A DNA stretch of 64,000 nucleotides from Cristatella mucedo. Taxonomy: Eukaryota > Bryozoa > Phylactolaemata > Cristatellidae. Both the position numbers and the translations under genes were made by a program. The stretch is from assembly GCA_009760855.2 (NCBI GenBank), contig WPIO01000008.1, positions 579,001 through 643,000 of the forward strand, read 5' to 3'. Within the stretch, counting starts at the first letter, position 1. Each line of letters starts with the position of its first letter. The notes beneath the pieces are model-generated. The model saw only the letters and a program-made list of their open reading frames with translations, ran no database searches and was not told where the DNA came from. Of the stretch, positions 45,964 to 57,006 are shown piece by piece.

Positions 45964-47218
45964 GCAATTGCGTGCCTCTCTTGGCCCTAGTATCTGTGAT
46001 CAGTTCAGTCACTTTTTTCTCACAGTCGCAGCAGCTGTGGGCAATAATGACTAATTTACCCGATGGCATGCTGGTTAGCTCCTGGCAGAGGTGTGCCATA
46101 TAGCACCGAGCTCTGTAATGCTCAGTTTGCAGGGGCTTTCTATTGATTACTCGAACCACTGCGCTTTAGTTTCAACAGGGTTTCTGCCAAATGCATACAA
46201 CAGCAGCATCAGCAGCACTAGCCTGTCCTGGCAGCTGACAGAAAGTGCACTTGACCAAATAGCCTAGCCCAGCCTACCCACCCCTGTCTGACTACATCGA
46301 GCAGCTCACGTCCAATCATTGAGCAATTGAGCATCACTCTTACCGGCTCGACAATCTACAACCTCTCTCCTTCCAACCGAACTGCAGATTGCAGCCAATC
46401 GGCCGGAGGTGGAGGCCGCAGCCGGAGCTTCATCAGACTTTCTCGGTTCTCTTTTTCTGGCTATAAAAATTTATTGGAAGATAAAACGTCCCAGCTTCAA
46501 AGAAGTCGAAGTGCTGCCATTGGGACTGCGGGCAGCCAAGTGACAGCCTAGCAGAGCCTCGACTGTATGAGCCGACCAGGCTGGTCAGACATCAAGCCGG
46601 CCGGTGGGATGGCTGATAAATGTAGGTTTTTTATTTAACGCCAGCATTGATTTCCTTCTCTGTGGTCACTTGGCAAAACTGCACCGGTTCCTGTCTGCTC
46701 TGGTTTCATTGTTATTGCTAATAAGAAAGGCATTACGCCTACTAATAAGATAACTTCAAACGGTTCGGCCAGACCACAGCAGACTGGTCAGATGGCCAGC
46801 TGAGGCAGCAAATATTCGACCGTGAGGCCTCCGGTGACCAGCCACTACCCACACACTAAACGCTAGGGAGCTACTGAGAGCAACTGGTAATCGCTAACAA
46901 CAGTTGGTCGATTTGGGGCTGCTGGCCGGAAAGTTGTTGCTGCCGATCGGGGAGCAGGACGGCAGCCGAACCACGTGCCACGTGCCACGTGCCCGGATGC
47001 CTGACAGATGCTGTGACCCACGTGGCCCACCCAGACCGAACGGCCCATTTCGGCAAGCGGGATTGGGTGGATATCTGAAGATGTACAGAAATTCAGATGA
47101 TATATTCAGGTACACATGAATATATAGCATAATAGTGCAATACTAGGTGCTCACATAATCAACACTCTAGATCGAGGTATGGCTAGAAATTTACGGAATT
47201 CATCTTCTATACAGACGT
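45964..47218. other. Intergenic DNA with promoter-like motifs
   Basis: Holds a CCAAT at 46395-46399, a TATAAAA at 46462-46468 spaced as in a core promoter, and a CACGTG cluster near 46972-47024. No coding frame is recognised downstream, so neither can be tied to a gene. Confidence 0.35.
46972..47024. promoter_or_regulatory. Four palindromic E-boxes (CACGTG)
   Basis: CACGTG occurs at 46972-46977, 46979-46984, 46986-46991 and 47019-47024. The first three have a 7-bp period (CCACGTG tandem). CACGTG is the site for MYC/MAX, USF and related bHLH-ZIP factors. A period of 7 bp would place neighbouring sites on different DNA faces, so simultaneous occupancy is doubtful. It may be only a short tandem repeat. 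Confidence 0.4.
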
Positions 47219-47252
47219 ATACACACAAACACACACACAAATACATAAATAA

Positions 47253-47292
<40 letters not shown>

Positions 47293-47295
47293 GTA
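47219..47295. repeat. (CA)n and (TA)n microsatellite
   Basis: Imperfect CA repeats with AAAT interruptions, then a pure CA run and a short TA run. Confidence 0.93.
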
Positions 47296-47629
47296 TGTGA
47301 ACACAATCACACACATCTTGGCCAAGTGTGCTTCATTTGTATTTGTAACGAATTTGTACACTATCAAAACGTTAACATTAAAATAAAATGTACTGGAGTG
47401 TATATACCGGTACATATGAATGAATATGTAGATGTATAAGCCCTTAACACGTTTTTGGTCATATCCTGCATGTACAGGAGCACCACCATCCTATAGGTAA
47501 GCACACAATTTGTCTAAGAGCATCAATTCATGTAACTTTTAATCTTTATGGAATTGCACAGCTGATGCTAAAAACCGGGTACTGACTTTCTCTCGGTGGC
47601 GTTAGAAGGCATTCCCGACAATGAGTGTG

Positions 47630-47632
<3 letters not shown>
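47296..47632. other. Unassigned AT-richer intergenic DNA
   Basis: No feature is recognised between the two microsatellites. Confidence 0.4.
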
Positions 47633-47675
<43 letters not shown>

Positions 47676-47689
47676 TATATATATATATA

Positions 47690-47720
<31 letters not shown>
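47633..47720. repeat. (TA)n microsatellite
   Basis: TA dinucleotides with two single-G interruptions ('tagtata'). Confidence 0.95.
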
Positions 47721-47721
<1 letters not shown>

Positions 47722-47765
47722 TACGTCTGTAGGTGCACAACCGTCTAAGCGTGGTTACGCCGAGC

Positions 47766-48003
47766 TATAATAATAATAATAATGCACTTGATAAAGCGCC
47801 CTCAGAGAACTTAATCTCTTTCTAGACGCTTTACATTTGCTGTAAAGTGAAATGTAAAATCATGCTTGGAAAACAAACAAAATTAATAGTATGGTTAGGG
47901 GTGACATGCATAGGGTCAGCATGCAAATGTGGTTAGTGGCAGCATGCACAGTGTCAGCACGCATAAGCACATCAAGGACGAATCACAGGGACCCACTAAA
48001 TGC
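47766..48003 (-). mobile_element. LINE-1 3' UTR and tail
   Basis: On the minus strand it runs from the 'gtgggtccctgtgattcgtc' block through TGCTGACACTGTGCATGCTG and 'ttacagcaaatgtaaag' to the hairpin and (ATT)n tail, closely matching 56750-57003. No coding part is present. A SINE-A copy begins a few bases beyond its 5' end in the opposite orientation. Confidence 0.9.
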
Positions 48004-48008
48004 TGTCG

Positions 48009-48158
48009 CTGGTTTGGTCCAGTGGTTAAGATGCTCGCCCCCTCGACCATGGTCTGGCTGAGGTCGTGGGCTCGAGCCCGGAGACATATGTGAAGGGCCT
48101 GGATAGAGATTAAGTTCTCTTGGGGTGCTATACAAATGAATTATATTTATTTATATAT
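48009..48158 (+). mobile_element. SINE-A copy
   Basis: It opens with 'ggtttggtccagtggttaag' (box A), carries 'gtgggctcgagcccg' (box B), the inner GATTAAGTTCTCT arms and ends ATTTATTTATAT. The outer hairpin arms are mutated (AGGGCC against GGTGCT). Confidence 0.9.
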
Positions 48159-49389
48159 ACACTTGACATGTGCAAGATGTGAAAATTGGCAAGCTATTCA
48201 GCTTAAAGCCATTCGATTTTGTTGGAGGCATGTTGACAGATAAAACAAACTCGATGTCAGCAGCAGCAGCAGCAGCAGCAGTAGCAACAGTGGCAGCAGC
48301 AGTAGTACACGGCAGCACGGGAGCTTTCTGGGCAATGTCTGGCTCGGCCCAACCACCGGCCATTCAGCTGTCAGCCACGTGCTGCTCTGCCTGCTTCCTA
48401 ATATCATCCCTCTCGCCCGGTATGGGCCAACTGCACCAGTGGCCCTCCGGGGGGGGGGGGGGAGTTGGGTCGGCCTGAGAAGCAGCCTCTGCTGCAGTGG
48501 CCCTTGCTGCAAGGCTGTCAAATTAAATGCAGAGCCTACTCGTGAGCACTTGCTGAATAAACACAGCTAATGAAATGTAAGGGATTTGCATGTACGTGTT
48601 AGCACCGCTCACCCAGTTTGCCTGCCTGTCGTCGCCGAGTCCCACCAAATGTGAGCCCGGCCAGTCAGCAGCAAGACAAGTCTCAGGCAGCCCCATAATG
48701 GCAGCATTGTCCGGCCTGTGAATGTCTGCAGGCCGGTGTCGGATTTCATTCAGCCAACGGTCACTTGTCTGTCAACAGCTCCCAGTAATAAGTTCTGATG
48801 AAATCTCGGCAGCTCTGGGCAAGCATTGCTGCATAGCACCTATACCAATTGACCACTCGGCTTTCTTCCCATTCAGCTACGTGGGCAGTCCCTTTAGTCT
48901 GCTCGGTGCAACTATGATGAACTGCTGTCAAAGCTGCTACAGCGATGGCTGCTGCACATTCATCGCCAAGCTAGGAGGCCCGAGCATACCAAAGCTACTG
49001 CAGCTTTACACGGATAGCATGGAATGCTAAACGCAGGCACAGGAGAGGCTGCTTCTAAAGTGTCGGTGCTCACTTTCAGTAGCAGCTTGGCCTTTGAGGA
49101 TTATTTTAATTGATGCCAATCCATTTTGGCTTGGGCCACGTCCGTGTAGAGATACAGTTGAATCGATGAGCTAGAATAGATCGATAGTCCGAAGGTTCAA
49201 ATGTTCACCGTCGACCATCTTAGCCACTCGCAAGCAAGCATACTGACCAGTGATCTCTGTGGCAAGTTAGTAGAGCGTTGCTACATATTTTCTTAGGCAA
49301 GATGGAACATATTGGTGACTCGATCACCTCGGACTGCCGCCCCTGCTGTCCCTGCTGGACTGCAGCCCCCCCACGAATCAAGCTTGGAC
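48159..49389. other. Unassigned intergenic DNA
   Basis: Mixed unique sequence with a CAG repeat near 48258 and a 14-nt G run near 48449-48462. No gene is recognised. Confidence 0.4.
48258..48300. repeat. CAG-rich trinucleotide repeat
   Basis: About eight CAG units followed by imperfect CAG, TAG and CAA triplets. Confidence 0.9.
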
Positions 49390-50506
49390 GACCACTAGTT
49401 CTCCTCACTATCTTTACCGTCTCAAACTTCCCCCAGCAGTTCTCGCTATGAGGTGCACAGACCGGCTGCTCCCCACTATAACCAATATTGTAAACAGGTC
49501 CCTGCTTACCGGTGACCGGTCCATGTCTACGCCCCCAGCAGATGCTGTTAGGTCAATTATTAAAAATCCGATCATAAATCATTAGAACTCAAGCGGTTTC
49601 GTCCAGTCTCCCTTCAGCCCTTCTTATCCAAGACAATTGAACGAGGGCTGGCCCAGCATCTAAACGATAAAGTTCAGTTAATCAGATATTGCTAGCTAGT
49701 TCCAATCAAGATTTAGTGCTAGCCGTTCCCTAGACCAGAAAACTGCTTTGTGTCGAGTTTATAATGACCTTCTGAGCAGTGCTTGTCGAAGTAGGGCCCC
49801 TGCTAGTTCTCTCTGATATCCTAGACGCAGTTGCAACAACTGACTACCGGATCCTTCAGGAGTGCCTCTAGACACGTCCAGGTATCACAGGTGTGTTAAA
49901 CTGGGTCAGGTCCTCCCCAATGAGAGATGTCGAAGTATAGAGGACGTAGATTTGATGGCTGTCGGTATCCGTGGAGCCCTTAACCTATTGGCAGGGTGAC
50001 CTCAGGGTTTGTTTGGTCTTAGGCCCCCTTCTTTTCGCTATCTATATTATCCCTCTCTCTCTACCCCTCCCCTCTCTCTTTCTCTCCTGTTCTCTCTCTC
50101 ATTCTCTTTCTCGTTCTCTCTCTCTCTCTCCCCCTCTCTTTCTCTCCCTCCATCCCTCCCTCCCCCTTCCTCTCTCTCTCTCTCTCTCTCTCTCCGGCCG
50201 ATGTCATTGCCAAACACAATACTGGCTTTCATTTCTATACCGATGGTACTCAACCCTACTAATTCCTTTGGTTCTCCCAGCATTGCTTTGCATCCAACTC
50301 TCTTACCTCCCCTCTGCAGCATGCACCGACGACATTTGCAATTGGATAGCCGCCAACTCACCAAAGCTGATGACAGTAAGATCAACCTATCAGTTATGGG
50401 CAAGCCTAGAATCGCCCTCAAGATTGTTTAATCTAGCATCACTCCAGTGACGTCCGCCATTCATCCGGGCACGATATTCAAACCGAGTAACCACTGGATG
50501 AGCGAA
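49390..50506 (+). mobile_element. LINE-1 reverse transcriptase region, most complete 5' extent
   Basis: With stops and frameshifts removed, the + strand shows the usual order of a CR1/L2-type reverse transcriptase: CTDRLLPTITNIVNRSLLTG, RPVS-like and FLSKTIERGLAQHL, SNQDLVLAVP, a VLVxLSDILDA-like block, ITGVLNWVRS and LGPLLFAIYIIPL. After a microsatellite come a YADD-equivalent mutated to YTDG (50236-50247) and KINLSVMGKP. It lacks the endonuclease and the 3' end; a SINE-B begins right after it. Frame breaks and the lost catalytic Asp make it inactive. Confidence 0.82.
50051..50195. repeat. TC microsatellite expanded inside the LINE-1 RT
   Basis: About 140 bp of TC-rich repeat separates two parts of the reverse transcriptase that are adjacent in the copy at 55712 (at 'ccttcttgccgatgtg' there). 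It probably grew from a short CTCTCT seed in the element. Confidence 0.9.
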
Positions 50507-50507
50507 T

Positions 50508-50668
50508 TGGTGAGCCTTGATGGCACACTAGCTAAGGCGGTTGCTCTTCACGACCTCGGTCCCGATATCGTGGTCTCGAATCCTGCGGTGGGCGATCCTT
50601 TATTGCTGCTGCAAGTGGTGGTGATAGCGTTCAAGACTCTTCTGTTGCTATGCAAAAGAGGCTGATAA
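50508..50668 (+). mobile_element. SINE-B copy
   Basis: The head 'gccttgatggcacactagct' with box A-like 'tggcacactagctaaggcgg', box-B-like 'gtctcgaatcctgcgg', then a family-specific body ending 'tgctatgcaaaagaggctga'. About 160 bp, sharing most of its length with the copy at 51198. There is no LINE-1-type hairpin tail. Confidence 0.82.
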
Positions 50669-50724
50669 ATCAGTTAATGTTTTCATTGTCTTCGCCATCA
50701 AGTCGGCCAACTTTCAGCTGAGGA

Positions 50725-50826
50725 ACATTGCCAATAATTAGAGCCTGCGCAGACAAGAGCCACCGGTTAATAACTACATTGCCAATAATTAGAGCCTGCG
50801 CAGACAAGAGCCACCGGTTAATAACT
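50725..50826. repeat. Exact 51-bp tandem duplication
   Basis: Two identical 51-bp units, each beginning 'acattgccaataattagagc', lie head to tail without a mismatch. Confidence 0.95.
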
Positions 50827-51070
50827 CTGTTGAACAATAAACACTGAATTACAAGCCGGAAAGCACACAGAGCAAACAGGTCCAAACGAATGAACAAATT
50901 GGTTGTCCACAGTAAAAAAGGATTTTTTATTTCTTTTCTTCGAAAAATTTAAAGCAAATGTTCTTTGACCTGAGGAGTAAATGGCACTATGCCCTCAAAT
51001 GCAAATTAATATCGGGGTTAATCCCGATGTCATCCACGTCTACCAAGTCTAGCTGAGTTTTCCAAATCTC

Positions 51071-51101
51071 TAACACACACACATACGCACGCATGCACAC
51101 A

Positions 51102-51137
<36 letters not shown>
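51071..51137. repeat. (CA)n microsatellite
   Basis: CA dinucleotides with TACG and ATGC interruptions in the first half and a pure run at the end. Confidence 0.93.
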
Positions 51138-51139
<2 letters not shown>

Positions 51140-51197
51140 ATATTCTCTCTCTCCAACTTTGCTTCTTGGATGAATGGTTTCGCACAGAATAGGTGGA

Positions 51198-51375
51198 TTG
51201 GTCTCGGATGGCACACTAGGTAAGGCGATTGCTTTTCACGACCTCAGTCTCGAGCTCATGCGTTCGAATCCTGCGGTGGCTGATTTTTTATTGCCACTGC
51301 ACACGGCGGTGATAGCTGTAAAGGCTCTTCGGTTGCTATGCAAAAGAGTCTGTTGAACTAGCTAGTATTATTATT
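51198..51375 (+). mobile_element. SINE-B copy
   Basis: It starts 'ttggtctcggatggcacact', has box-A-like 'tggcacactaggtaaggcg', box-B-like 'gcgttcgaatcctgcgg', the same body as the copy at 50508 and an added (ATT)n end after 'gcaaaagagtctgttgaa'. It is the most complete copy of this family here. Confidence 0.85.
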
Positions 51376-52046
51376 CTGTGCGAGCAGTCTTGAGCTCGGG
51401 ACATGGGGTTCGCAGACTGAATAAGGGCAACGAGTGCAGTGTCCACACGTGTCTCATGCAGGCCTCCACTCAGCAGCCGGCTGATTTCGAGTGCCTGTCA
51501 GCCCTCTCTAGCTCTGTCTAAATTGCGGGCTTTGGAGAGCTCGGTTGGCCCGAGGGTGTACCGGTTTTCATCTAATTAGGGCCATCGCTTCAGGATATTA
51601 GAAGGAGAGGTCGTTCTTCCTATATTTAGCCAGAGCGTTTGAGAGCTAGCAGAGCGTGTGACCACGTGTGGCCGTCAGTCGGCAGGCGGTCAAGATCTGT
51701 CGAGACATCGACAGTCTTCGACTTCGAATCTACTTCCTCCCAGTAGATTCGTCTAAATACTGAATCGCCATAGTACCTTGTTCAGAGGCTTTTTATGAGC
51801 CACTGCACTTCTGAACGGCTCGACACTCGACAGACACGATGCACTGCAGCGTTCCTCAGCAGCCACTGAAATCTGATTATCGAAGAGCCCAGTGCGAGGC
51901 AACGTGCATGCTACGTAGTAGATACAACCAGGAGTAGCAGCTGCTCGGACGCAGGCCAAAGAGTCGTGTGGTTGATTGCTGAGAGAGCTGCCGAGCAGCT
52001 CTCGATGGAAACCATAAGGAAAGCCACTGCCGACCGTTCGTACAAG

Positions 52047-52087
<41 letters not shown>

Positions 52088-54244
52088 CAGCTTGGGTGTG
52101 GCTGCTACACGAGGTGATTGGGCATCTGCATGGGGTGCATCTGATAGGGTGATCGGCATCGAGCATCGATTTGTCAGCATTGATCTATTGGAGATCGATG
52201 CTGTCTCTTTCGTCTGTACACTATTCTGGAACTGCAGACTACTCAGACGCAGGTAAGCAATGCCGCCACCAGTGGTCAGAGAGTTTTTCAGGGGGCCACA
52301 AGTTTAAGGGTACTGCCGTCCTTGAACTTGACAGAGCCGGTTAATCATGCCGGTGGCACAACTCCAGAACGGTAAATACCCGATCAAGTCAGGGAGGCTG
52401 GACACTGCTCCGAGCAGAATTTGATTAGAAAGTGGGCATGTGAATGATGGGTAGGTAGCATGCAGCACTTCAAAAAGTGCATGGCAATGGCTACCCAGAG
52501 AAGCAGAGGCTTTGAAACAGGGGGTGGAGTGAGAGGGGTGAGGCCAGGGTGCAAATGCTCAATCGGCCGAATTAGGACTGATAGTCCATACTTGCGGGTT
52601 CCTGAGTTATACCGGCTGGCTGGAGACCGATCATGCGATAATCTATGGCCAAGGCATGTATAGGCAGGCGGTTGGCAGCTTGGAAGTTCAGCATAGTTAT
52701 GCTCTAGGCTTTGGGCCGTACCAGAGTTGCAATGCCACATGATGGCTGGTTTTGGAGCCCTATGACCCACCGTTGCTGTCGAATGTACACTGTCTATTCC
52801 AGAGCTGTGGACTTTTTATTGTACGGTACGGGTGCACTTCATTGCCACCGCCGACGTATTCGGCATGACCGGAATGCATCAATGCTGCACCCAGCAAGTG
52901 GCTCGGCCGTGATTCAATTAAGGGCTTCGACTGTTGGGAGTCGGCTGCTTGGGAGCTGGTGAGCTCTACCTACGAGCGATTTCGATTTCGGCCCAGTTCT
53001 GACCGGACATGGAGGCCACCACTCTCCATTTGTAGCAGCATTCGAGAGAAAAAACCCGACCAACCATTTAGCTTTCGTGAGCTGGGCAGATTTTGGCCGA
53101 GCAAATCAAAGGTCATCCTCGATTATCTCAATCGGATCACGAGCACGAGATGTAAGTAAGCCCGGGAATGGCTTCGGCCCAGGGCATGAGCTTGGTTTTG
53201 TGGAGAAATGCCACTCGGGCCAAGGGCTCGGACGTGGTTCATGTGAGTCAATGCAATTTTTCTGTCAGTTGCTGTAACTTTTGTGCCCGGAAAATCAGTT
53301 AGGTGTGTTGCTGCCGACTGTGTCACAGCTATAATAATAATATACATGACACATAAGATATCGTGATGCATAGATTTCATGCACATTCAACAGGAGGTAT
53401 GCTGGCAGGGCCGATTTTGAGTGTTAGCCTTTCCAATTTCCAAATCACACTTGGTGTTCCCATAACTAGTAAGTTGGTTTTTATCATCGTTCAACTAGTT
53501 GATCGAGTACAACTAAAGAACAAGCATGTACTTGTGCCATGCTCTAAAGATTCGTGCCCACTCTGTTAATTCCCCCGATTGGTTTGTCAGGTCGGTTCAA
53601 ATGGCTTTCGTCATGTAGCAACAGGTTGGCCGAGCTTGACAATCACTGGTGTCATTGCGCTTGTCACCAGTGCATCGTAGGTGACCATTTATTCAGCATG
53701 CTATATATAGTCCGATGCAGGGCAGCTCCTAGACCTCACGACTAGACACTCAAAACAGCAGCTGCTAGGCTTTAAAGTGGCTTGGCCATGCAGAGGTGAT
53801 GCTGCAACAGTGCCAGGATGGTAGGCGCCGAGCTAGACATCCAAGACTGTGCGATGTGATGCACTGGCGGCCTCGAAACAGCAGTAGCCGTGGCTGTGAC
53901 GTCTGCCGATCGTCTGCCGATTGGACTATCGCTTTGCAGCTGCACAGAAGCTGCCGAGCTGCTGACTTTTTGAGTGCAAGCCATGCCTAATAATACGTTT
54001 CATTCACACAATCCTGATAAGCCGGTGAGGCCAACATCAAAAGCTATCGTTCACCAATACCATTTACATGGTGCTACGACTGCCGATCTTTTTTGCCTGA
54101 AATGTACTGCCTTCGATGCCTCAGGCTCGAGTATTGCTTAGTCACTGCATAAAAGAGCGGTTAGAGCAGCCGTTAGATGCTTGCCTATCTGCCAAAACGA
54201 GAAGATGAAAGCCAATGCAGATGCGTAACCACGCTGACGTTGCT

Positions 54245-54246
<2 letters not shown>
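51376..54246. other. Unassigned intergenic DNA
   Basis: Mixed sequence of moderate composition. Apart from the AGC repeat near 52048 no structured element is recognised. Open frames are under about 140 codons with no domain. Confidence 0.4.
52048..52091. repeat. AGC trinucleotide repeat
   Basis: About twelve AGC units, then one TAG-type interruption and one further unit. Confidence 0.93.
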
Positions 54247-54308
<62 letters not shown>

Positions 54309-54499
54309 CAGAGAGGGAGAGAGAGGGAGAGACAGAGGGAGAGAGACAGAGAGGGAGAGACAGGCAGAGAGACAGACGGAGACAGACAGAGACAAAAAGA
54401 GAGACGGAGACAGACAGAGAAAGACGGAGATGGAGACAGGGACAGACGGAGACCGACGGAGAAAGACAGACAGAGACAAAAAGAGAGGCAGAGAGGCAA

Positions 54500-54592
<93 letters not shown>
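54247..54592. repeat. (GA)n and GACA compound microsatellite
   Basis: Pure GA runs at both ends enclose a GACA/GACGGA-rich middle. Arg/Glu/Asp and Ser/Leu frames are repeat translations. Confidence 0.95.
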
Positions 54593-54593
<1 letters not shown>

Positions 54594-55539
54594 ATGTATG
54601 CATAGGCAAAGCTAAGGTGCTGCATGCTCACCGTGCTGCTGCAGAGGTGGCTGGTGGCTGCACGAGCAGCAGAAACCGTATGACACAATAATACCCTACG
54701 GGTTCTTATGGAATTGATTCTCGCAAGACTCTAGCTTAAGCCTAGTGGTGCGCAGACTACAGAGGCCTAAGCTACAGAGCTGCAAGGCGATGAAGCTTTC
54801 TCGAGCTGTCTTTCCTTTGTTAAAGAAGCGTTCGTTTGTCGAAAGACCGACGAATGGACACGAGGTGGCAGACTGGTGCTCGGCAACGAAAGCTGAGCGA
54901 CGGATTGCAATCTCGTGACCCACAAGCAAAACTGTTGAGCAGCATCAACAGCCTTTAGCGATCTGCAGGCAATGCAGGGGGCCGGGTGGCTCCCAACGAG
55001 CTGCTGCTGCCGCTGCTGTTGCTTGGCAGTTGCCACTTCGACACTGCTCATGCTGCTGCTGAAGCTGCCACCGCATGCCTCGCCTTCGTGCTGGGCACAT
55101 ATTCGGTGGCTCGGTGACAGCAGCAGTGGTAGGTGGTGGTGTCAGTGCGGTGGGAGCCCATTCAGGTGACCAGGGCAGCGGTGCCATTGTGCTGGCCTGT
55201 CTATGCAAATATTTCTTTGCCTAAGGCACTGCAAAATATAATTGTGGCAGTCAGAGGCAAAACACAACAGTCGCTCTGTAACACTCGTGCCTACATCAAC
55301 ATCATTTGTGGGCATCGTGTTAAGTATGCAACTGTAATGGTCCACCATTGTGGCCAGTGCAGACAGTTGCTTCGCCAGTGCTGCTGACAATGGCCGCTCC
55401 TCCTCCAGGGTCCTCCAGGGTCGGTCCTGCCGGCCTGAAGGGAGATGGGGGTGTCGGGTGTAAGGGGGGGGGAGGGAGGTCGTGCTTTGTCCTGGGCTTA
55501 GGACCAGTGGTCCTGTAACCAGCTCTCCGGTTAACGATA
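54593..55539. other. Unassigned intergenic DNA
   Basis: CTG/CAG-rich in parts (near 54998-55070) and a G run near 55466-55474. No gene is recognised. Confidence 0.4.
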
Positions 55540-55615
55540 AGAATAATAATAATCATAAGACATTTGCATGGCATCATCAGAGGACTACATCTCTTTCTAG
55601 GCATGCTGCAACGAA
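55540..55615 (-). mobile_element. LINE-1/SINE-A tail fragment
   Basis: The reverse strand reads 'tgcctagaaagagatgtagt' followed by a degraded 3' arm and (ATT)-like bases. It lies just upstream of, and opposite to, the LINE-1 copy that follows. Confidence 0.6.
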
Positions 55616-55711
55616 TGGTAAGAGAGGAACCGTAAGGAGGCAGAAGCTGCAGCTGTAGGAGCACGACGTCACGATCGAAATACAAACATGGCGCTCCCCG
55701 AGGGAGGCAGT

Positions 55712-57003
55712 GTCTCGGGGATTCAATGGTTCAGGTCCTATGTCAGTGGGAGACTGCGGAGTATTGACGTGAATGGACAAAGATCATCCGAGGTACCTCT
55801 GAAATATGGGGTACATCAGGGCTCCGTGCTAGGTCCGGTTCTTTTCACGGTTTATACTCTCCTTCTTGCCGATGTGTATGCCAAGCACAATCTAGGCTTT
55901 CACTTCTATGCGGATGACACTCAGTTGTACCTTTGCTTTGATCTCTCCCAGCCTTTGAGCACCTCAAATTCTCTCAACTCACTTGCTGCATGTATTGATG
56001 ACATCCGCACATGGATGGCAGCAAATTTTCTATAACTAAACGAGGATAAAATTAACTTACTAGTTATGGGCAAACCCAGTGTGATTCAGAAATTGGAAAG
56101 GCTGACTCTCAAAATTGGCTCTGCCAGCACATCTCCTGTTGAATCAGCTCGAAATCTAGATGTCATATTCCAAAGTGACCTCTCGTTAGACGACCACATC
56201 AGCTCCACTATCAAGTCTGCCTACTTTCAGCTCCATAACATGCTAAAATTCGGACTTGTTTAGATAAGGATACCGCGTCTAAATTGGTCCATGCATTTGT
56301 GACATCCCATCTTGACTTCTGTAACTCACTACTTGCTGGCCTACCGGCATGTGCAACAGGCGATTACTGCTGGTGCAAAACTTCGCAGCTAGGCTTGTCG
56401 GTCGTGAGCGTCGCAGCTGCCACAACACACCACTTCTCGCCGACCTGCACTGGCTCCCAGCCAAGCTACGCGTCGATTTCAAGGTTTTGTCGCTCACTTT
56501 TAGGTCACTTCATTCTTTGGCTCAAGCCTATCTCTCAGATCTACTCCCCCACCAGGCCAAGCGTCGTACCACCTGCTTTTCGGAATCCAATAGTTTACCA
56601 ATACCTCGTACAAACCTCAAATCCTTTGGAGACCGTGCATTTAGTTCGTATGATCCCAAAGCCTGGAACTCACTCCCGACTTGCATCACAACATTCCTTG
56701 ACTTGACCACATTTAAAAAGAACTTAAAAACGCACCTATTTAGGACACCTTTTACTGAAGTCCCTGTGATTCGTCCTTTATGTGAATATGAGTGCTGACA
56801 CTGTGCATGCTGCCACTAGCCATACTTGCATGCTGACCGTGTGCATGTCACCCCTAACCATGTTATTCATGTCGTTTATCAAGCATGATATTACTCACCA
56901 TTCAATTGCATTTCCCTTTGCAGCAAATGTAAAGCACCTAGAAAGAGATTGAGTTCTCTGAAGGTGCTTTATCTAGTGTATTATTATTATTATTATTCTT
57001 ATT
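55712..57003 (+). mobile_element. LINE-1 copy, RT core to 3' end
   Basis: It starts within the reverse transcriptase (SGIQWFRSYVSGRLRSIDVN), runs through HQGSVLGPVLFTVY and an intact FYADDTQLYLCF (YADD codons 55907-55918), then a stop near 56033. KINLLVMGKP, LDDHISS, SHLDFCNSLLAGLP, TPLLADLHWLPAKLRVDFK and RDRAFSS-type blocks follow in shifting frames. The 3' UTR has the TGCATGCTGAC repeats and the tail hairpin AGCACCT (56933-56939)/AGGTGCT (56962-56968), then (ATT)n. It is a pseudogenised copy with intact catalytic residues but no endonuclease, and the reference for LINE-1 here. Confidence 0.92.
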
Positions 57004-57006
57004 ATT

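Noticed and set aside
48009-48090. Possible true tRNA gene in the SINE-A head
   Set aside because: Box A and B motifs are present, but the acceptor and anticodon stems do not pair and the unit continues into a LINE-like tail, so it is a SINE.
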